DNA from: an uncultured Bacilli bacterium
GTDB taxonomy: Bacteria; Bacillota_I; Bacilli_A; RF39; UBA660
NCBI GenBank assembly: GCA_947630585.1
Contig: CANRIE010000018.1
Coordinates: 1-10,539 of the forward strand
Reading direction: 5' to 3'
Length of the DNA: 10,539 bases
The translations under genes and the position numbers were made by a program. How positions within the stretch are numbered: position 1 is the stretch's first letter; each line of letters starts with the position of its first letter. The notes below the pieces were generated by a model. The model was not told the DNA's origin, made no database searches, and saw only the letters and a list, made by a program, of their open reading frames with translations. Below, in pieces: positions 1 through 6,832 of the stretch.

Positions 1-12
1 TGAATTTTTAAA

Positions 13-45
13 AGCTCAAACCCTTGCTATTATTGGGTTTGAGCT
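13..45 (-). terminator. Long GC-richer hairpin, possible minus-strand terminator or attenuator
   Basis: There is a perfect 11-bp stem (AGCTCAAACCC with GGGTTTGAGCT) around an 11-base loop. On the minus strand the stem is followed by CTTTTAAAAATTC, a short U run. On the plus strand it is followed by ATGGTTAAAAAAA, which is no terminator tail. It therefore fits better as the end or attenuator of a minus-strand transcript heading out of the window to the left. A second, weaker stem (GGTTAAA 48-54 with TTTAACC 69-75) lies just before it on that strand. The stem is directly visible; the function is inferred. Confidence 0.45.
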
Positions 46-119
46 ATGGTTAAAAAAATTTTCATGTCTTTAACCTGAGAAATGGAATAAAATCTCTTCC
101 CTTATTTAAAGAAATAATT

Positions 120-125
120 TATAAT
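120..125 (+). promoter_or_regulatory. Candidate -10 box for the lipoprotein/MBOAT operon
   Basis: A TATAAT sits 20 bases before the first start codon of the operon. No good -35 is found at 16-18 bases (the best is TTCCCT). The implied start of transcription is close to the SD site AAAGGAG (132-138). In sequence this AT-rich, an isolated TATAAT is weak evidence. Confidence 0.3.
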
Positions 126-144
126 AATATTAAAGGAGAATTTT

Positions 145-621
145 ATGAAAAAAGTTTTAAAAATATCTAGTTTAATTGTAATTTTTACAATCATTCTTGT
201 AATTACAGGGTGTAATCGTGAAACTGCTAATGTAAGTGGGAGTCTTAATGAAATAATTACTAAATTATATCAGGATATTGAAGAGGATAAAATGCCAGTT
301 GTTGAAAATCAAGAAATTACTGCTGATAACATGGAACATTATCTTGGTAGTAGTGATATTGAATACAAAGAAGGTCTTGCAAGTGAACCGATAATTGGTT
401 CAATCGCCCACTCTATTATTCTTTTAAGAGCAAGAGATGGCCAAAACATTGAAGATTTAAAAACTAAACTAAAAGAAAGTATTAATCCAAGAAAATGGAT
501 ATGCGTTTGGGTAGAAGATGAAGACGTCATAATTAAAAACAAAGGCGATTTAGTAATTGCAATTGTTGTAGAAAATAAAGATATTCGAGAAACAGTTTCA
601 AAGAACTTTGATGCTCTCTAG
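145..621 (+). CDS. DUF4358-like secreted lipoprotein
   Basis: This is a 158-aa lipoprotein. It has a basic start (MKK), a hydrophobic stretch and a lipobox ending in ITGC with the lipidated cysteine at residue 23, so it is expected on the outer face of the membrane. Residues ~28-155 resemble DUF4358: an N-terminal helix with a 'MP' motif, a central 'ILLRARDG' strand followed by a charged helix, and a final strand-helix unit. DUF4358 proteins are often found next to MBOAT and DHHW genes in Firmicutes, and that is the case here: the MBOAT gene starts 30 bases downstream. The SD AAAGGAG lies 6 bases before the ATG. No enzymatic function is known for the family. A role as an accessory factor for the acyltransferase is inferred from context only. 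Confidence 0.78.
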   Translation: MKKVLKISSLIVIFTIILVITGCNRETANVSGSLNEIITKLYQDIEEDKMPVVENQEITADNMEHYLGSSDIEYKEGLASEPIIGSIAHSIILLRARDGQNIEDLKTKLKESINPRKWICVWVEDEDVIIKNKGDLVIAIVVENKDIRETVSKNFDAL

Positions 622-651
622 TTCTAAGCTGTTTTTTTCAAGGAGATTACT

Positions 652-2031
652 ATGATTTTTTCAAGTATTTTATTTATATTTTACTTTCTAACTACTCTTT
701 TACTTATTTATTTTATAACTCCTAAAAAGTATAAAAACCTTGTTCTTTTAATATTTAGTTTACTATTTTATTTTTTAGGTGAGCCAAAGAATATCATTTT
801 TCTTATCTTATCATGTATCATTAATTACTATTTAAGTTACTTTATAGTTAAATATCAAAAGAAAAAAATATTAAAAAAAACGCTTTTAATTCTTGGATTA
901 AGTTATAATATTATTACTTTAATTTATTTTAAATATACAAATTTTCTTCTTAATAACTTAAATAATATCTTTAATTTAAATTTAAAAATTATTAATATTC
1001 TACTTCCAATTGGAATATCATTTTACACATTTCAAGCTATAAGTTATTTAATAGACGTTTATAACAATAAACATGATAAGGCTACTAATTTAATTGAATT
1101 TGCAACTTATTTAACCTTGTTTCCTCAATTAATTGCTGGACCTATTGTAAGATTTGTTGATATCAAAGATGATTTAAATAAGAATCATATTACTAAAGAG
1201 GATTTCTCATTAGGAATTAAAAGATTCATAATTGGATTGGCTAAAAAAGTTTTACTTGCCAATACTCTAGGAGAATTTATTTTAAAGTTAACAACTAAAA
1301 CTATCCTCTCATCTTGGTTAAAACCAATTTCCTATACTCTTCAAATCTATTTTGATTTTTCAGGATACTCTGATATGGCAATTGGAATTGGTTTGATGCT
1401 TGGATTTCATTTTAAAGAAAACTTTAATTATCCATTTATTGCAAATTCCGTTACTAACTTTTGGCGAAGATGGCACATAAGTTTATCATATTGGTTTCGC
1501 GATTACATCTATATTCCTCTTGGAGGCAATCGTGTTAATAAATTAAAATGGATTTTAAATATCCTAATTGTTTGGTCTTTAACAGGGCTTTGGCATGGAG
1601 CAAGTTGGAACTTTCTAATCTGGGGTGTTTACTTTGGAATTATTCTTATAATTGAAAAACTATTCTTAAAAAAATATTTAGAAAAAACAAAAGTTTTAAA
1701 GTATATTTATACTATCCTTATTGTTATTATTAGTTTTCTAATATTTAGTAATGAAAATCTTGATACTTTAATTACAGAATTTAAAAATATGTTTTTCTTA
1801 AATAAGATTCCTTTTACCGATAATGTTACTAACTTTTATTTAAAAGATTATTTTATGCTACTAGCAATTGGAATTATAAGTAGTACCCCTATCTTAAAAA
1901 CAATAACCAAGAAGTATCCAAATAAAATATTTAATATTTTAGAAATACCAATTCTATTAATCATTTTCCTTATTTCAATAGCATTCTTAATAGATGCATC
2001 ATTTAATCCATTTTTATATTTTAGATTTTAA
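652..2031 (+). CDS. MBOAT-family membrane O-acyltransferase (AlgI/DltB/PatA type)
   Basis: This 459-aa polytopic membrane protein, with about 10-12 hydrophobic segments, has the usual length for AlgI/PatA-type MBOAT proteins. Conserved blocks are visible: PIGISFYTFQ near residue 118, FPQLIAGPIVR near 156-166, FWRRWHISLS starting at residue 270, IPLGGNR, and LWHGASWNF with the conserved catalytic histidine at residue 315. Such enzymes move acyl groups, usually acetyl, across the membrane onto cell-wall or capsule polymers. They work with an extracytoplasmic SGNH-type partner, and the next gene encodes one. SD AAGGAG is 6 bases before the ATG. The stop codon overlaps the SD of the next gene, which suggests coupled translation. 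The acceptor polymer cannot be read from the sequence. A D-alanyl transfer role (DltB) is less likely because dltA, dltC and dltD are absent from the neighbourhood. Confidence 0.93.
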   Translation: MIFSSILFIFYFLTTLLLIYFITPKKYKNLVLLIFSLLFYFLGEPKNIIFLILSCIINYYLSYFIVKYQKKKILKKTLLILGLSYNIITLIYFKYTNFLLNNLNNIFNLNLKIINILLPIGISFYTFQAISYLIDVYNNKHDKATNLIEFATYLTLFPQLIAGPIVRFVDIKDDLNKNHITKEDFSLGIKRFIIGLAKKVLLANTLGEFILKLTTKTILSSWLKPISYTLQIYFDFSGYSDMAIGIGLMLGFHFKENFNYPFIANSVTNFWRRWHISLSYWFRDYIYIPLGGNRVNKLKWILNILIVWSLTGLWHGASWNFLIWGVYFGIILIIEKLFLKKYLEKTKVLKYIYTILIVIISFLIFSNENLDTLITEFKNMFFLNKIPFTDNVTNFYLKDYFMLLAIGIISSTPILKTITKKYPNKIFNILEIPILLIIFLISIAFLIDASFNPFLYFRF

Positions 2032-2040
2032 GGAGAGAAT

Positions 2041-3102
2041 ATGAAAGATAAAATTTTAATAATAAGTTTTTTAATAATTATATATGGTTTTGCAATTACT
2101 TTAATTATTTTACCTAAAAAAACTATAAGTAATACAGAAAATAGATATTTAAAAGAATTCCCTGAATTTAAACTTACTAATGATTATTCAAATAGTCTTG
2201 ATACCTATTTACTTGATCATTTTCCACTTCGAGATAACTTTTTAAGTCTTAAAGCTTATTATAGTTATAATATTTTAAGAAAAATAGAAAATAATAATCT
2301 AGTTATTAATAAAGCTCAAATTTATAAAATGGAGAATACTAATTATAAATCTATCGATAATTATTATGATTATATAACTAAAACAATGTCTTATTTAAAT
2401 CCTAATAATAAAGTTTCTTTAGTTTTAATTCCTGATAAGAACTATTATTTAGATAAAAAAGATTTTATAAAGATAGATTATGATTATATTTATTCTAAAT
2501 TTGATAATTTAGATATAAACTTAATTGATGTTAGAAATATTTTAAAAAGTGATGATTATTATTTAACTGATACTCATTTAAAACAAGAAAGTTTAGAGGA
2601 TTTTATAAAATATTTACTTAAAAATTTAGATATTACTTACAAAGATATTCCTTATACTTATCATTATTATGAAAACTTTAAAGGTGTTTATTATAAAGAT
2701 ATTCATATTAAGAGTAAATTAGATACTTTAACTTACTTAACTAATCCTTATATTGATAATTGTAAAGTTAAATATTTAGAAAATAGTAAGTTAGATAAAG
2801 TTTATAATTTAGATAAGTTAGATAGTCGTGATAGTTATGAGGTTTATTTAGATGGTGCTAGTTCATTTATTGAAATTACTAATTCAAATAGTTTAAATGA
2901 TAAGGAATTAGTAATATTTAGAGATTCTTTTGGAAGTAGTATTACTCCCCTTTTAATTCCTTATTATTCTAAAATTATAGTTATTGATAATCGTTATATT
3001 GCTAGTAAAATTTACCTTAATTTGATTGATTTTAATAAGCAAGATGTGTTATTCTTAAATAGTACATTACTTGTAAATCAAAGTTTTACTTTAAAAAAAT
3101 AG
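2041..3102 (+). CDS. DHHW/AlgX-like SGNH-hydrolase family protein, membrane-anchored
   Basis: This is a 353-aa protein with one N-terminal membrane helix (~residues 4-24) and an extracytoplasmic body. Two catalytic signatures of the DHHW/AlgJ/AlgX group are visible. One is a D-T-H motif (D177, T178, H179). The other is RDSFGSS, with the likely nucleophile Ser296, followed by a hydrophobic segment. The family normally has Trp after the histidine (DHHW or DTHW), but here it is Leu180. In known systems this partner takes the acyl group delivered by the MBOAT protein and places it on the polymer. The gene starts 9 bases after the MBOAT stop, and its SD AAGGAG overlaps that stop. The middle of the protein is very rich in Tyr, Asp, Asn and Lys and is poorly conserved. 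An O-acyltransferase role is inferred; an esterase role is the main alternative. Confidence 0.82.
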   Translation: MKDKILIISFLIIIYGFAITLIILPKKTISNTENRYLKEFPEFKLTNDYSNSLDTYLLDHFPLRDNFLSLKAYYSYNILRKIENNNLVINKAQIYKMENTNYKSIDNYYDYITKTMSYLNPNNKVSLVLIPDKNYYLDKKDFIKIDYDYIYSKFDNLDINLIDVRNILKSDDYYLTDTHLKQESLEDFIKYLLKNLDITYKDIPYTYHYYENFKGVYYKDIHIKSKLDTLTYLTNPYIDNCKVKYLENSKLDKVYNLDKLDSRDSYEVYLDGASSFIEITNSNSLNDKELVIFRDSFGSSITPLLIPYYSKIIVIDNRYIASKIYLNLIDFNKQDVLFLNSTLLVNQSFTLKK

Positions 3103-3110
3103 GAGGAAAT

Positions 3111-4289
3111 ATGAAATATTTTAAAGTTTGTTTGTTATGTTTATTACTAGTTGGTTGTTCTAAAAAAGAAGTTATTTATGAAGATACTACTAATGATTTT
3201 TTAGATATTAAAAATGAAAAAATTGAAGTGTATGACGATATTTATTTAAAAGATATTATGGAAATTAAGAATCAGGAAATTGATGTTACAACTAAAGATT
3301 ATAAGATTGATACAGATAGTTTAGGTGAAAAAGAAATAGTTATTAATTATACTTATGATAAAAAGAAATATGTTTATAAAGATAAAGTAAATATTGTTGA
3401 TACAACTCCCCCATTAGTTTTTAGTGGTACCTCTAAAACTGTTAAAATTAATTATGATAAAGATATTTGTAATTTAATTAGTTATGGTGATAATTATACT
3501 GGAGATATTAAATGTGAGATAAGTGGAAATTATGACTTAAGTAAAACAGGAACTTATAAACTTTTATATAATTTAAGTGATAGTAGTAATAATAAAACCG
3601 AGGTTAACGTTACTTTAAATGTTGTAAGTAAATTAAATAATAATACGTCAAGTTCTACTACAAAGACTTATTTCAAAGATATTTATAATTTACATAAAAC
3701 CGATGACACAGAAATTGGAATTGATGTTTCAAAATGGCAAGGTAATATTGATTTTCAAAAAGTAAAAGAAGCTGGAGCAACTTTCGTTTTGATGCGACTT
3801 GGAGTGCAATCTTCTGATAGGAGTTTATCGGTTGATAGTTATTACAAAGAAAATATTAAAAAAGCAAAAGAAGCAGGACTTAAAGTTGGAGTTTATTTAT
3901 ATAGTATTGCAACTAGTAAAAGTGAAGCTATAAAACAAGCCGATTTTGTTCTTGATACGTTAGATAAGGAAACTCTTGATTTACCAATTGTCTTTGATTG
4001 GGAAAGTTGGGGTGATTGGAATACTTTTAAAATTAGTTTTCATGATATAAATGAAGTTGCTAATGCATTTATAGAAAGAGTTAATGAGAATGGTTATAAA
4101 GGTATGCTTTATAGTAGTAAGTTTTATTTAGAAACAATTTGGGAAAATAAAAAGAATTATCCAGTTTGGCTTGCTCATTATACTAAAAAAACTACTTATG
4201 AAGGTAGTTATGATATTTGGCAATTATGCAATAATGGAAGAATAAGTGGTATTAATGGGGATGTTGATATAGACATTATGTATAAATAA
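3111..4289 (+). CDS. Lipoprotein with Ig-like domain and GH25 muramidase
   Basis: This 392-aa protein begins with a lipoprotein signal (lipobox LVGC, Cys16), so it should be tethered outside the membrane. Residues ~20-85 form a lysine- and aspartate-rich strand region. Residues ~95-172 look like a bacterial Ig-like/DUF5011-type domain (starts VDTTPP, contains GTYKL and DSSNN). A Ser/Thr/Asn linker follows. The GH25 lysozyme domain covers ~200-392 and shows GIDVSKWQG (Asp205), the FDWESW strand with the catalytic Asp296 and Glu298, and a WLAHY and DIWQL C-terminal part. GH25 enzymes cut the MurNAc-GlcNAc bond of peptidoglycan. The gene starts 8 bases after the DHHW gene, and SD AGGAGG overlaps that gene's TAG stop. 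This suggests a role tied to wall O-acylation, for example local wall remodelling. The enzymatic family is confident; the link to acylation is inferred. Confidence 0.93.
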   Translation: MKYFKVCLLCLLLVGCSKKEVIYEDTTNDFLDIKNEKIEVYDDIYLKDIMEIKNQEIDVTTKDYKIDTDSLGEKEIVINYTYDKKKYVYKDKVNIVDTTPPLVFSGTSKTVKINYDKDICNLISYGDNYTGDIKCEISGNYDLSKTGTYKLLYNLSDSSNNKTEVNVTLNVVSKLNNNTSSSTTKTYFKDIYNLHKTDDTEIGIDVSKWQGNIDFQKVKEAGATFVLMRLGVQSSDRSLSVDSYYKENIKKAKEAGLKVGVYLYSIATSKSEAIKQADFVLDTLDKETLDLPIVFDWESWGDWNTFKISFHDINEVANAFIERVNENGYKGMLYSSKFYLETIWENKKNYPVWLAHYTKKTTYEGSYDIWQLCNNGRISGINGDVDIDIMYK

Positions 4290-4316
4290 AAGACCTTTTA
4301 AAGGTTCTTTTTATTT
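4290..4316. terminator. Bidirectional terminator shared by convergent genes
   Basis: The hairpin is AAGACCTT-TTA-AAGGTTCTT with a one-base bulge, followed on the plus strand by TTTTTATTTTT. Read on the minus strand, the same stem is followed by TTTATTTA. It directly follows the stop codon of the GH25 gene and contains the stop codon (4298-4300) of the convergent gene. It thus appears to end both transcripts in minimal space. Confidence 0.75.
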
Positions 4317-4771
4317 TTATCTTCCATCCAACCACGTTCTTTTATATAATTAATTCCGGCTTGACTACAAATTTCTATCATATCTTCATACATTTTTTCA
4401 TGGGTTCCAAATAAATAATCATCAGGAATTATAGCTGGTACTTCAAATGGATCATCAAGTTTTGTTAAAATACCAAGTTCAACTTCATAAGGCGGAACAA
4501 CTCCTCTTACATCATAGTAATACTCTCCTATTTTAACAATTAAATGCCTAATATACCCATCTTCATATAAGTAATATTCTGCTTGTTCTTTAAATACACC
4601 TTTTAATATCATAGCAAATATTGAGCAATACCCAGATGTAAAAAGTCTAAATGCTTCTTTACAAGGATTTGGAAACTCTCCAAAATATCTTTTGGTTAAA
4701 TAAACTTCTGAAAACTTCTTAATTATTTCTTCAATTACTAAATTAATTCTATCAATATTTAAATCATTCAT
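4298..4771 (-). CDS. Small cytoplasmic protein with Cys-His-Asp pattern (transglutaminase-like fold candidate)
   Basis: This 157-aa protein has no signal peptide or membrane segment. I do not recognise a named family. A motif set is visible: SGYCSIFA with Cys49 at the start of a helix, then YIRHLIVK with His76 on a strand, then YYYDVRGV with Asp87. The order Cys (helix start), His (strand), Asp (next strand) is that of transglutaminase/papain-like and NlpC-like enzymes, with spacing compatible with a compact version. SD AAGGAA is 9 bases before the ATG. The gene is convergent with the GH25 operon and shares its terminator. It is divergent from the HD-domain gene across a 197-base spacer. Possible roles are a small thiol hydrolase or an inactive relative; no substrate can be assigned. 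The ORF itself is well supported by its SD, promoter and terminator. Confidence 0.8.
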   Translation of the reverse strand: MNDLNIDRINLVIEEIIKKFSEVYLTKRYFGEFPNPCKEAFRLFTSGYCSIFAMILKGVFKEQAEYYLYEDGYIRHLIVKIGEYYYDVRGVVPPYEVELGILTKLDDPFEVPAIIPDDYLFGTHEKMYEDMIEICSQAGINYIKERGWMEDKNKKNL

Positions 4772-4790
4772 AACTTCACTTTCCTTCTTT

Positions 4791-4799
4791 ATTATATCA
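4791..4799 (-). promoter_or_regulatory. Extended -10 promoter for the 157-aa gene
   Basis: The minus strand reads TGATATAAT, an extended -10 (TGnTATAAT). It lies about 20 bases before the start codon. No convincing -35 is seen, as is common for extended -10 promoters. The implied leader would be very short. Confidence 0.5.
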
Positions 4800-4828
4800 T
4801 TTTTAATTACTAATAATAGTTATCTTAA

Positions 4829-4848
4829 ATGTCGAATATTATCGACAT
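4829..4848. promoter_or_regulatory. 20-bp palindrome, operator candidate in divergent spacer
   Basis: ATGTCGA (4829-4835) and TCGACAT (4842-4848) are perfect 7-bp inverted arms around a 6-base AT spacer. The arms contain CG steps that are rare in the surrounding DNA. The site lies between the divergent 157-aa and HD-domain genes. Its center is about 55 bases upstream of the predicted start of the minus-strand gene and about 120 bases upstream of that of the HD gene. No T-run follows on either strand, so it is not a terminator. It looks like a binding site for a dimeric regulator. Confidence 0.5.
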
Positions 4849-4922
4849 CCTAATATTATTAAATTTTTTAGTAAAAATCAATCATTTTTTACAATTACTT
4901 TACAACTATTTACTAATTATTG

Positions 4923-4951
4923 TTGATTTTCTAACTTTTTTAAAATAAAAT
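4923..4951 (+). promoter_or_regulatory. Promoter for HD-domain gene
   Basis: TTGATT (4923-4928) and TAAAAT (4946-4951) are separated by exactly 17 bases. Transcription would start near 4958, giving a leader of only about 11 bases that begins at the weak GGTGA SD. Confidence 0.5.
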
Positions 4952-4968
4952 GATTATGGTGAAATAAT

Positions 4969-5682
4969 ATGAACTCAGAACTTATTTTAAATAATTTATT
5001 TAATGAATATAATTTAAGTGATATAGATAAAAATTTTTTTATAAACATCATTGAACCAATCTACACCCATCCTGAATTTCAAAAACGACTTAATAGTAAA
5101 ATATATCCCCATCATGCCAAGACTAGTTTAGGAGAACATATTTTAAATGATGCTATCACATCTTACGTAATTGCTAAAAATGGTGATTTTGGTCCGCTGG
5201 ACTTTAAACTTATTATTTTAATTGCTATGTTTCATGATTTGTATGAACTTCCTTGGCAAAATTCCACTATAGTTAAACATAAGTTTGCTAATCATCATGG
5301 ATTTACTCATCCTCTTGAAGCTGCCATTAATGCAATTACTTGGTTTCCTGATTATTTCTTAAATGAAAAAGAGGCTGCTATTATAATTGATGGAATAATT
5401 CATCATATGTATCCTTTTCCTGTTCGAGCAATTATAGATGGTTTTATAGATACGGAACTTAATAATTTAGATAAAGTAAATAATATACCATCCAACTTAA
5501 AAAATATTATAATAGCTTCAAGTTGTAGAATTAGAATCCTTAATGTTTCAATTAGTAAAAGTGAATTTTTAGAAGGAAGAATTGTTTCTAAAGCTGATAA
5601 ATTAGTTTCATTAAAAAAAGAAATTAAAAGTTTTAATTCTTATAAAGCCCTTATAACTGGTAAAAATAATGATTTAAAATAA
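4969..5682 (+). CDS. HD-domain metal-dependent phosphohydrolase family protein
   Basis: This is a 237-aa soluble protein. The HD-superfamily metal ligands are visible in order: His57 (GEHILND), His89-Asp90 (MFHDLYELPW), His109/His110 and His114 (NHHGFTHP), His145/His146 (IIHHMYPFP) and Asp210 (SKADKLVSL). The several His residues between the HD doublet and the last Asp suggest a two-metal site, as in nucleotide or cyclic-nucleotide phosphohydrolases. The substrate cannot be told. The N-terminal ~45 residues are helical and unlike known domains. The SD (GGTGA) is weak, although the start codon is well placed. An in-frame TAA just upstream excludes a longer start. The gene stands alone, with its own promoter and a divergent neighbour, and gpsA follows after 73 bases with a separate promoter. 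Confidence 0.85.
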   Translation: MNSELILNNLFNEYNLSDIDKNFFINIIEPIYTHPEFQKRLNSKIYPHHAKTSLGEHILNDAITSYVIAKNGDFGPLDFKLIILIAMFHDLYELPWQNSTIVKHKFANHHGFTHPLEAAINAITWFPDYFLNEKEAAIIIDGIIHHMYPFPVRAIIDGFIDTELNNLDKVNNIPSNLKNIIIASSCRIRILNVSISKSEFLEGRIVSKADKLVSLKKEIKSFNSYKALITGKNNDLK

Positions 5683-5688
5683 TAAAAT

Positions 5689-5711
5689 GTAATTGATTTT
5701 TTAATTACTTT
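5689..5711 (+). terminator. Weak hairpin after HD gene
   Basis: GTAATT (5689-5694) pairs with AATTAC (5703-5708) around an 8-base loop and is followed by only three T residues. The stem has one GC pair. It overlaps the -35 box of gpsA, so it may be chance in AT-rich DNA or a leaky terminator. Confidence 0.25.
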
Positions 5712-5721
5712 AGTCTATTAT
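5693..5721 (+). promoter_or_regulatory. Promoter for gpsA
   Basis: TTGATT (5693-5698) and TATTAT (5716-5721) have a 17-base spacer. A second TATAAT occurs at 5724-5729 without a matching -35. The leader of about 28 bases contains the SD AAAGAGG 5 bases before the ATG. Confidence 0.5.
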
Positions 5722-5755
5722 ATTATAATATAAATTAAAAAGAAAAGAGGAAGAT

Positions 5756-6724
5756 ATGAATATAGGTATAATTGGAACTGGAGCTTATGCAATTGCAATT
5801 GCTTCAATCTTAGAAAATAAAAATGTTAACTTAATGATGTGGACTAAAATTGAAGAGGAATACAACGAATTAATAACTACTTTTAAAAATTCTAAAGCAC
5901 TTGATTATAAATTAGATAAAAATACTAAATTTACTATGGATATTCAAGAATTATTAGAAAAAAATGAAACAATAATCGTTGCTATCCCAGCTAAATTTTT
6001 AGATACAACTATTCCTTTAATGAAAGAATATATAACAAATAGACATAAAATTTTAATTGCAACTAAAGGGATTGAAGGAAATCACGAAATGCTTATTCAT
6101 GAGTATTTAGAGAGTGTTTTAAATACTAAGAATATTGCTTGTATATCAGGGCCATCATTTGCGAAAGAAGTTATAAAAAAAGAAGCTATGGGATTAACCC
6201 TTGCCTCTAATAATATTGAAGTTTTAGATTATTTTACTAATTTATTTAGTGATATTCCATATTTAACTATTGATCAAACTTATGATATTATTGGTTGTCA
6301 ATTATGTGGAATTTTAAAAAATATTGTTGCTATTTTTTCAGGTATTTTAGATGGTTTAGGAGTTAACTCTAGTACTAATGCTAAGTTTTTAACTGATGCT
6401 TCTAAAGATATTCAAATAATTATCAACCATTTTGGGGGAAATCCTGAAACATTCACGTCATATGCTGGAATTGGAGACTTAATTTTAACGTGTACAAGTA
6501 TAAAAAGTCGTAATTATACATTTGGAAAATTAATTGGTGAAGGAAAGGATTTTAAAATTTATCAAGAAACAACCACTATTGAAGGTTTAGAAAATTTAGA
6601 TACCATTTATTCTTTATTTAAAAAGAAAGGTATAACCTCATCCTTAATTGATATTTTGTACGATATTATATATTTAAATAAACCAAAAGAAATAATTTAT
6701 GATTATTTGAATAACATTAAATAG
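5756..6724 (+). CDS. gpsA: NAD(P)+-dependent glycerol-3-phosphate dehydrogenase
   Basis: This 322-aa enzyme reduces dihydroxyacetone phosphate to sn-glycerol 3-phosphate, the backbone for phospholipid synthesis, in the cytoplasm. The Rossmann motif GIIGTGAYA is at residues 4-12, IATKGIE with Lys104 and ISGPSFAKEV at 130-139. ILKNIVAIFSGI carries the likely catalytic Lys188. The GpsA signature GIGDLILTCTS is at 238-248, followed by SRNYTFG at 251-257. The length is close to the usual ~330 residues. The segment after the catalytic Lys (GVNSSTNAKFLT) departs from the common GDNTRAALITRG form, which suggests a divergent but intact family member. It is monocistronic, with its own promoter and a strong terminator overlapping its stop codon. 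The usual neighbour der is not seen here. Confidence 0.96.
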   Translation: MNIGIIGTGAYAIAIASILENKNVNLMMWTKIEEEYNELITTFKNSKALDYKLDKNTKFTMDIQELLEKNETIIVAIPAKFLDTTIPLMKEYITNRHKILIATKGIEGNHEMLIHEYLESVLNTKNIACISGPSFAKEVIKKEAMGLTLASNNIEVLDYFTNLFSDIPYLTIDQTYDIIGCQLCGILKNIVAIFSGILDGLGVNSSTNAKFLTDASKDIQIIINHFGGNPETFTSYAGIGDLILTCTSIKSRNYTFGKLIGEGKDFKIYQETTTIEGLENLDTIYSLFKKKGITSSLIDILYDIIYLNKPKEIIYDYLNNIK

Positions 6725-6747
6725 TAAAATTGCTTACTATTTTTTTT
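6719..6747 (+). terminator. Rho-independent terminator of gpsA
   Basis: AAATAGTAA (6719-6727) pairs perfectly with TTACTATTT (6734-6742) around a 6-base loop, and the T tract runs to 6747. The gpsA stop codon TAG lies inside the left arm. Confidence 0.85.
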
Positions 6748-6795
6748 CGACATTTATCATACCTTTTATTCTTCAAAATAACTTATTTATGGCAT

Positions 6796-6821
6796 CAAAA
6801 AAGAAAGCCTAAAACTTTCTT
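6796..6821 (-). terminator. Rho-independent terminator after rubrerythrin
   Basis: On the minus strand, AAGAAAG pairs with CTTTCTT (6801-6821) around a 7-base loop and is followed by TTTTG. It lies 11 bases past the rubrerythrin stop and closes the minus-strand redox gene group. Confidence 0.8.
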
Positions 6822-6832
6822 CCTAATTCATT

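Noticed and set aside
76..96. Complete glycine or TPP riboswitch
   Set aside because: Only the CTGAGA/TCTCAGG-like piece matches. The ligand-binding cores of both classes are absent, so it is not called as a riboswitch.
339..542. Minus-strand ORF of 67 codons inside the DUF4358-like lipoprotein gene
   Set aside because: It lies wholly within a well-supported gene on the other strand, has no SD or promoter, and its translation is low-complexity.
631..638. T7 run between the lipoprotein and MBOAT genes, as a possible terminator
   Set aside because: No stable stem precedes it. The SD of the MBOAT gene follows at once, so the two genes are better read as one operon.
6746..6752. TCGACAT, identical to one arm of the palindrome at 4829-4848
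   Set aside because: Only a single half-site is present, directly after the gpsA terminator and without an inverted partner.
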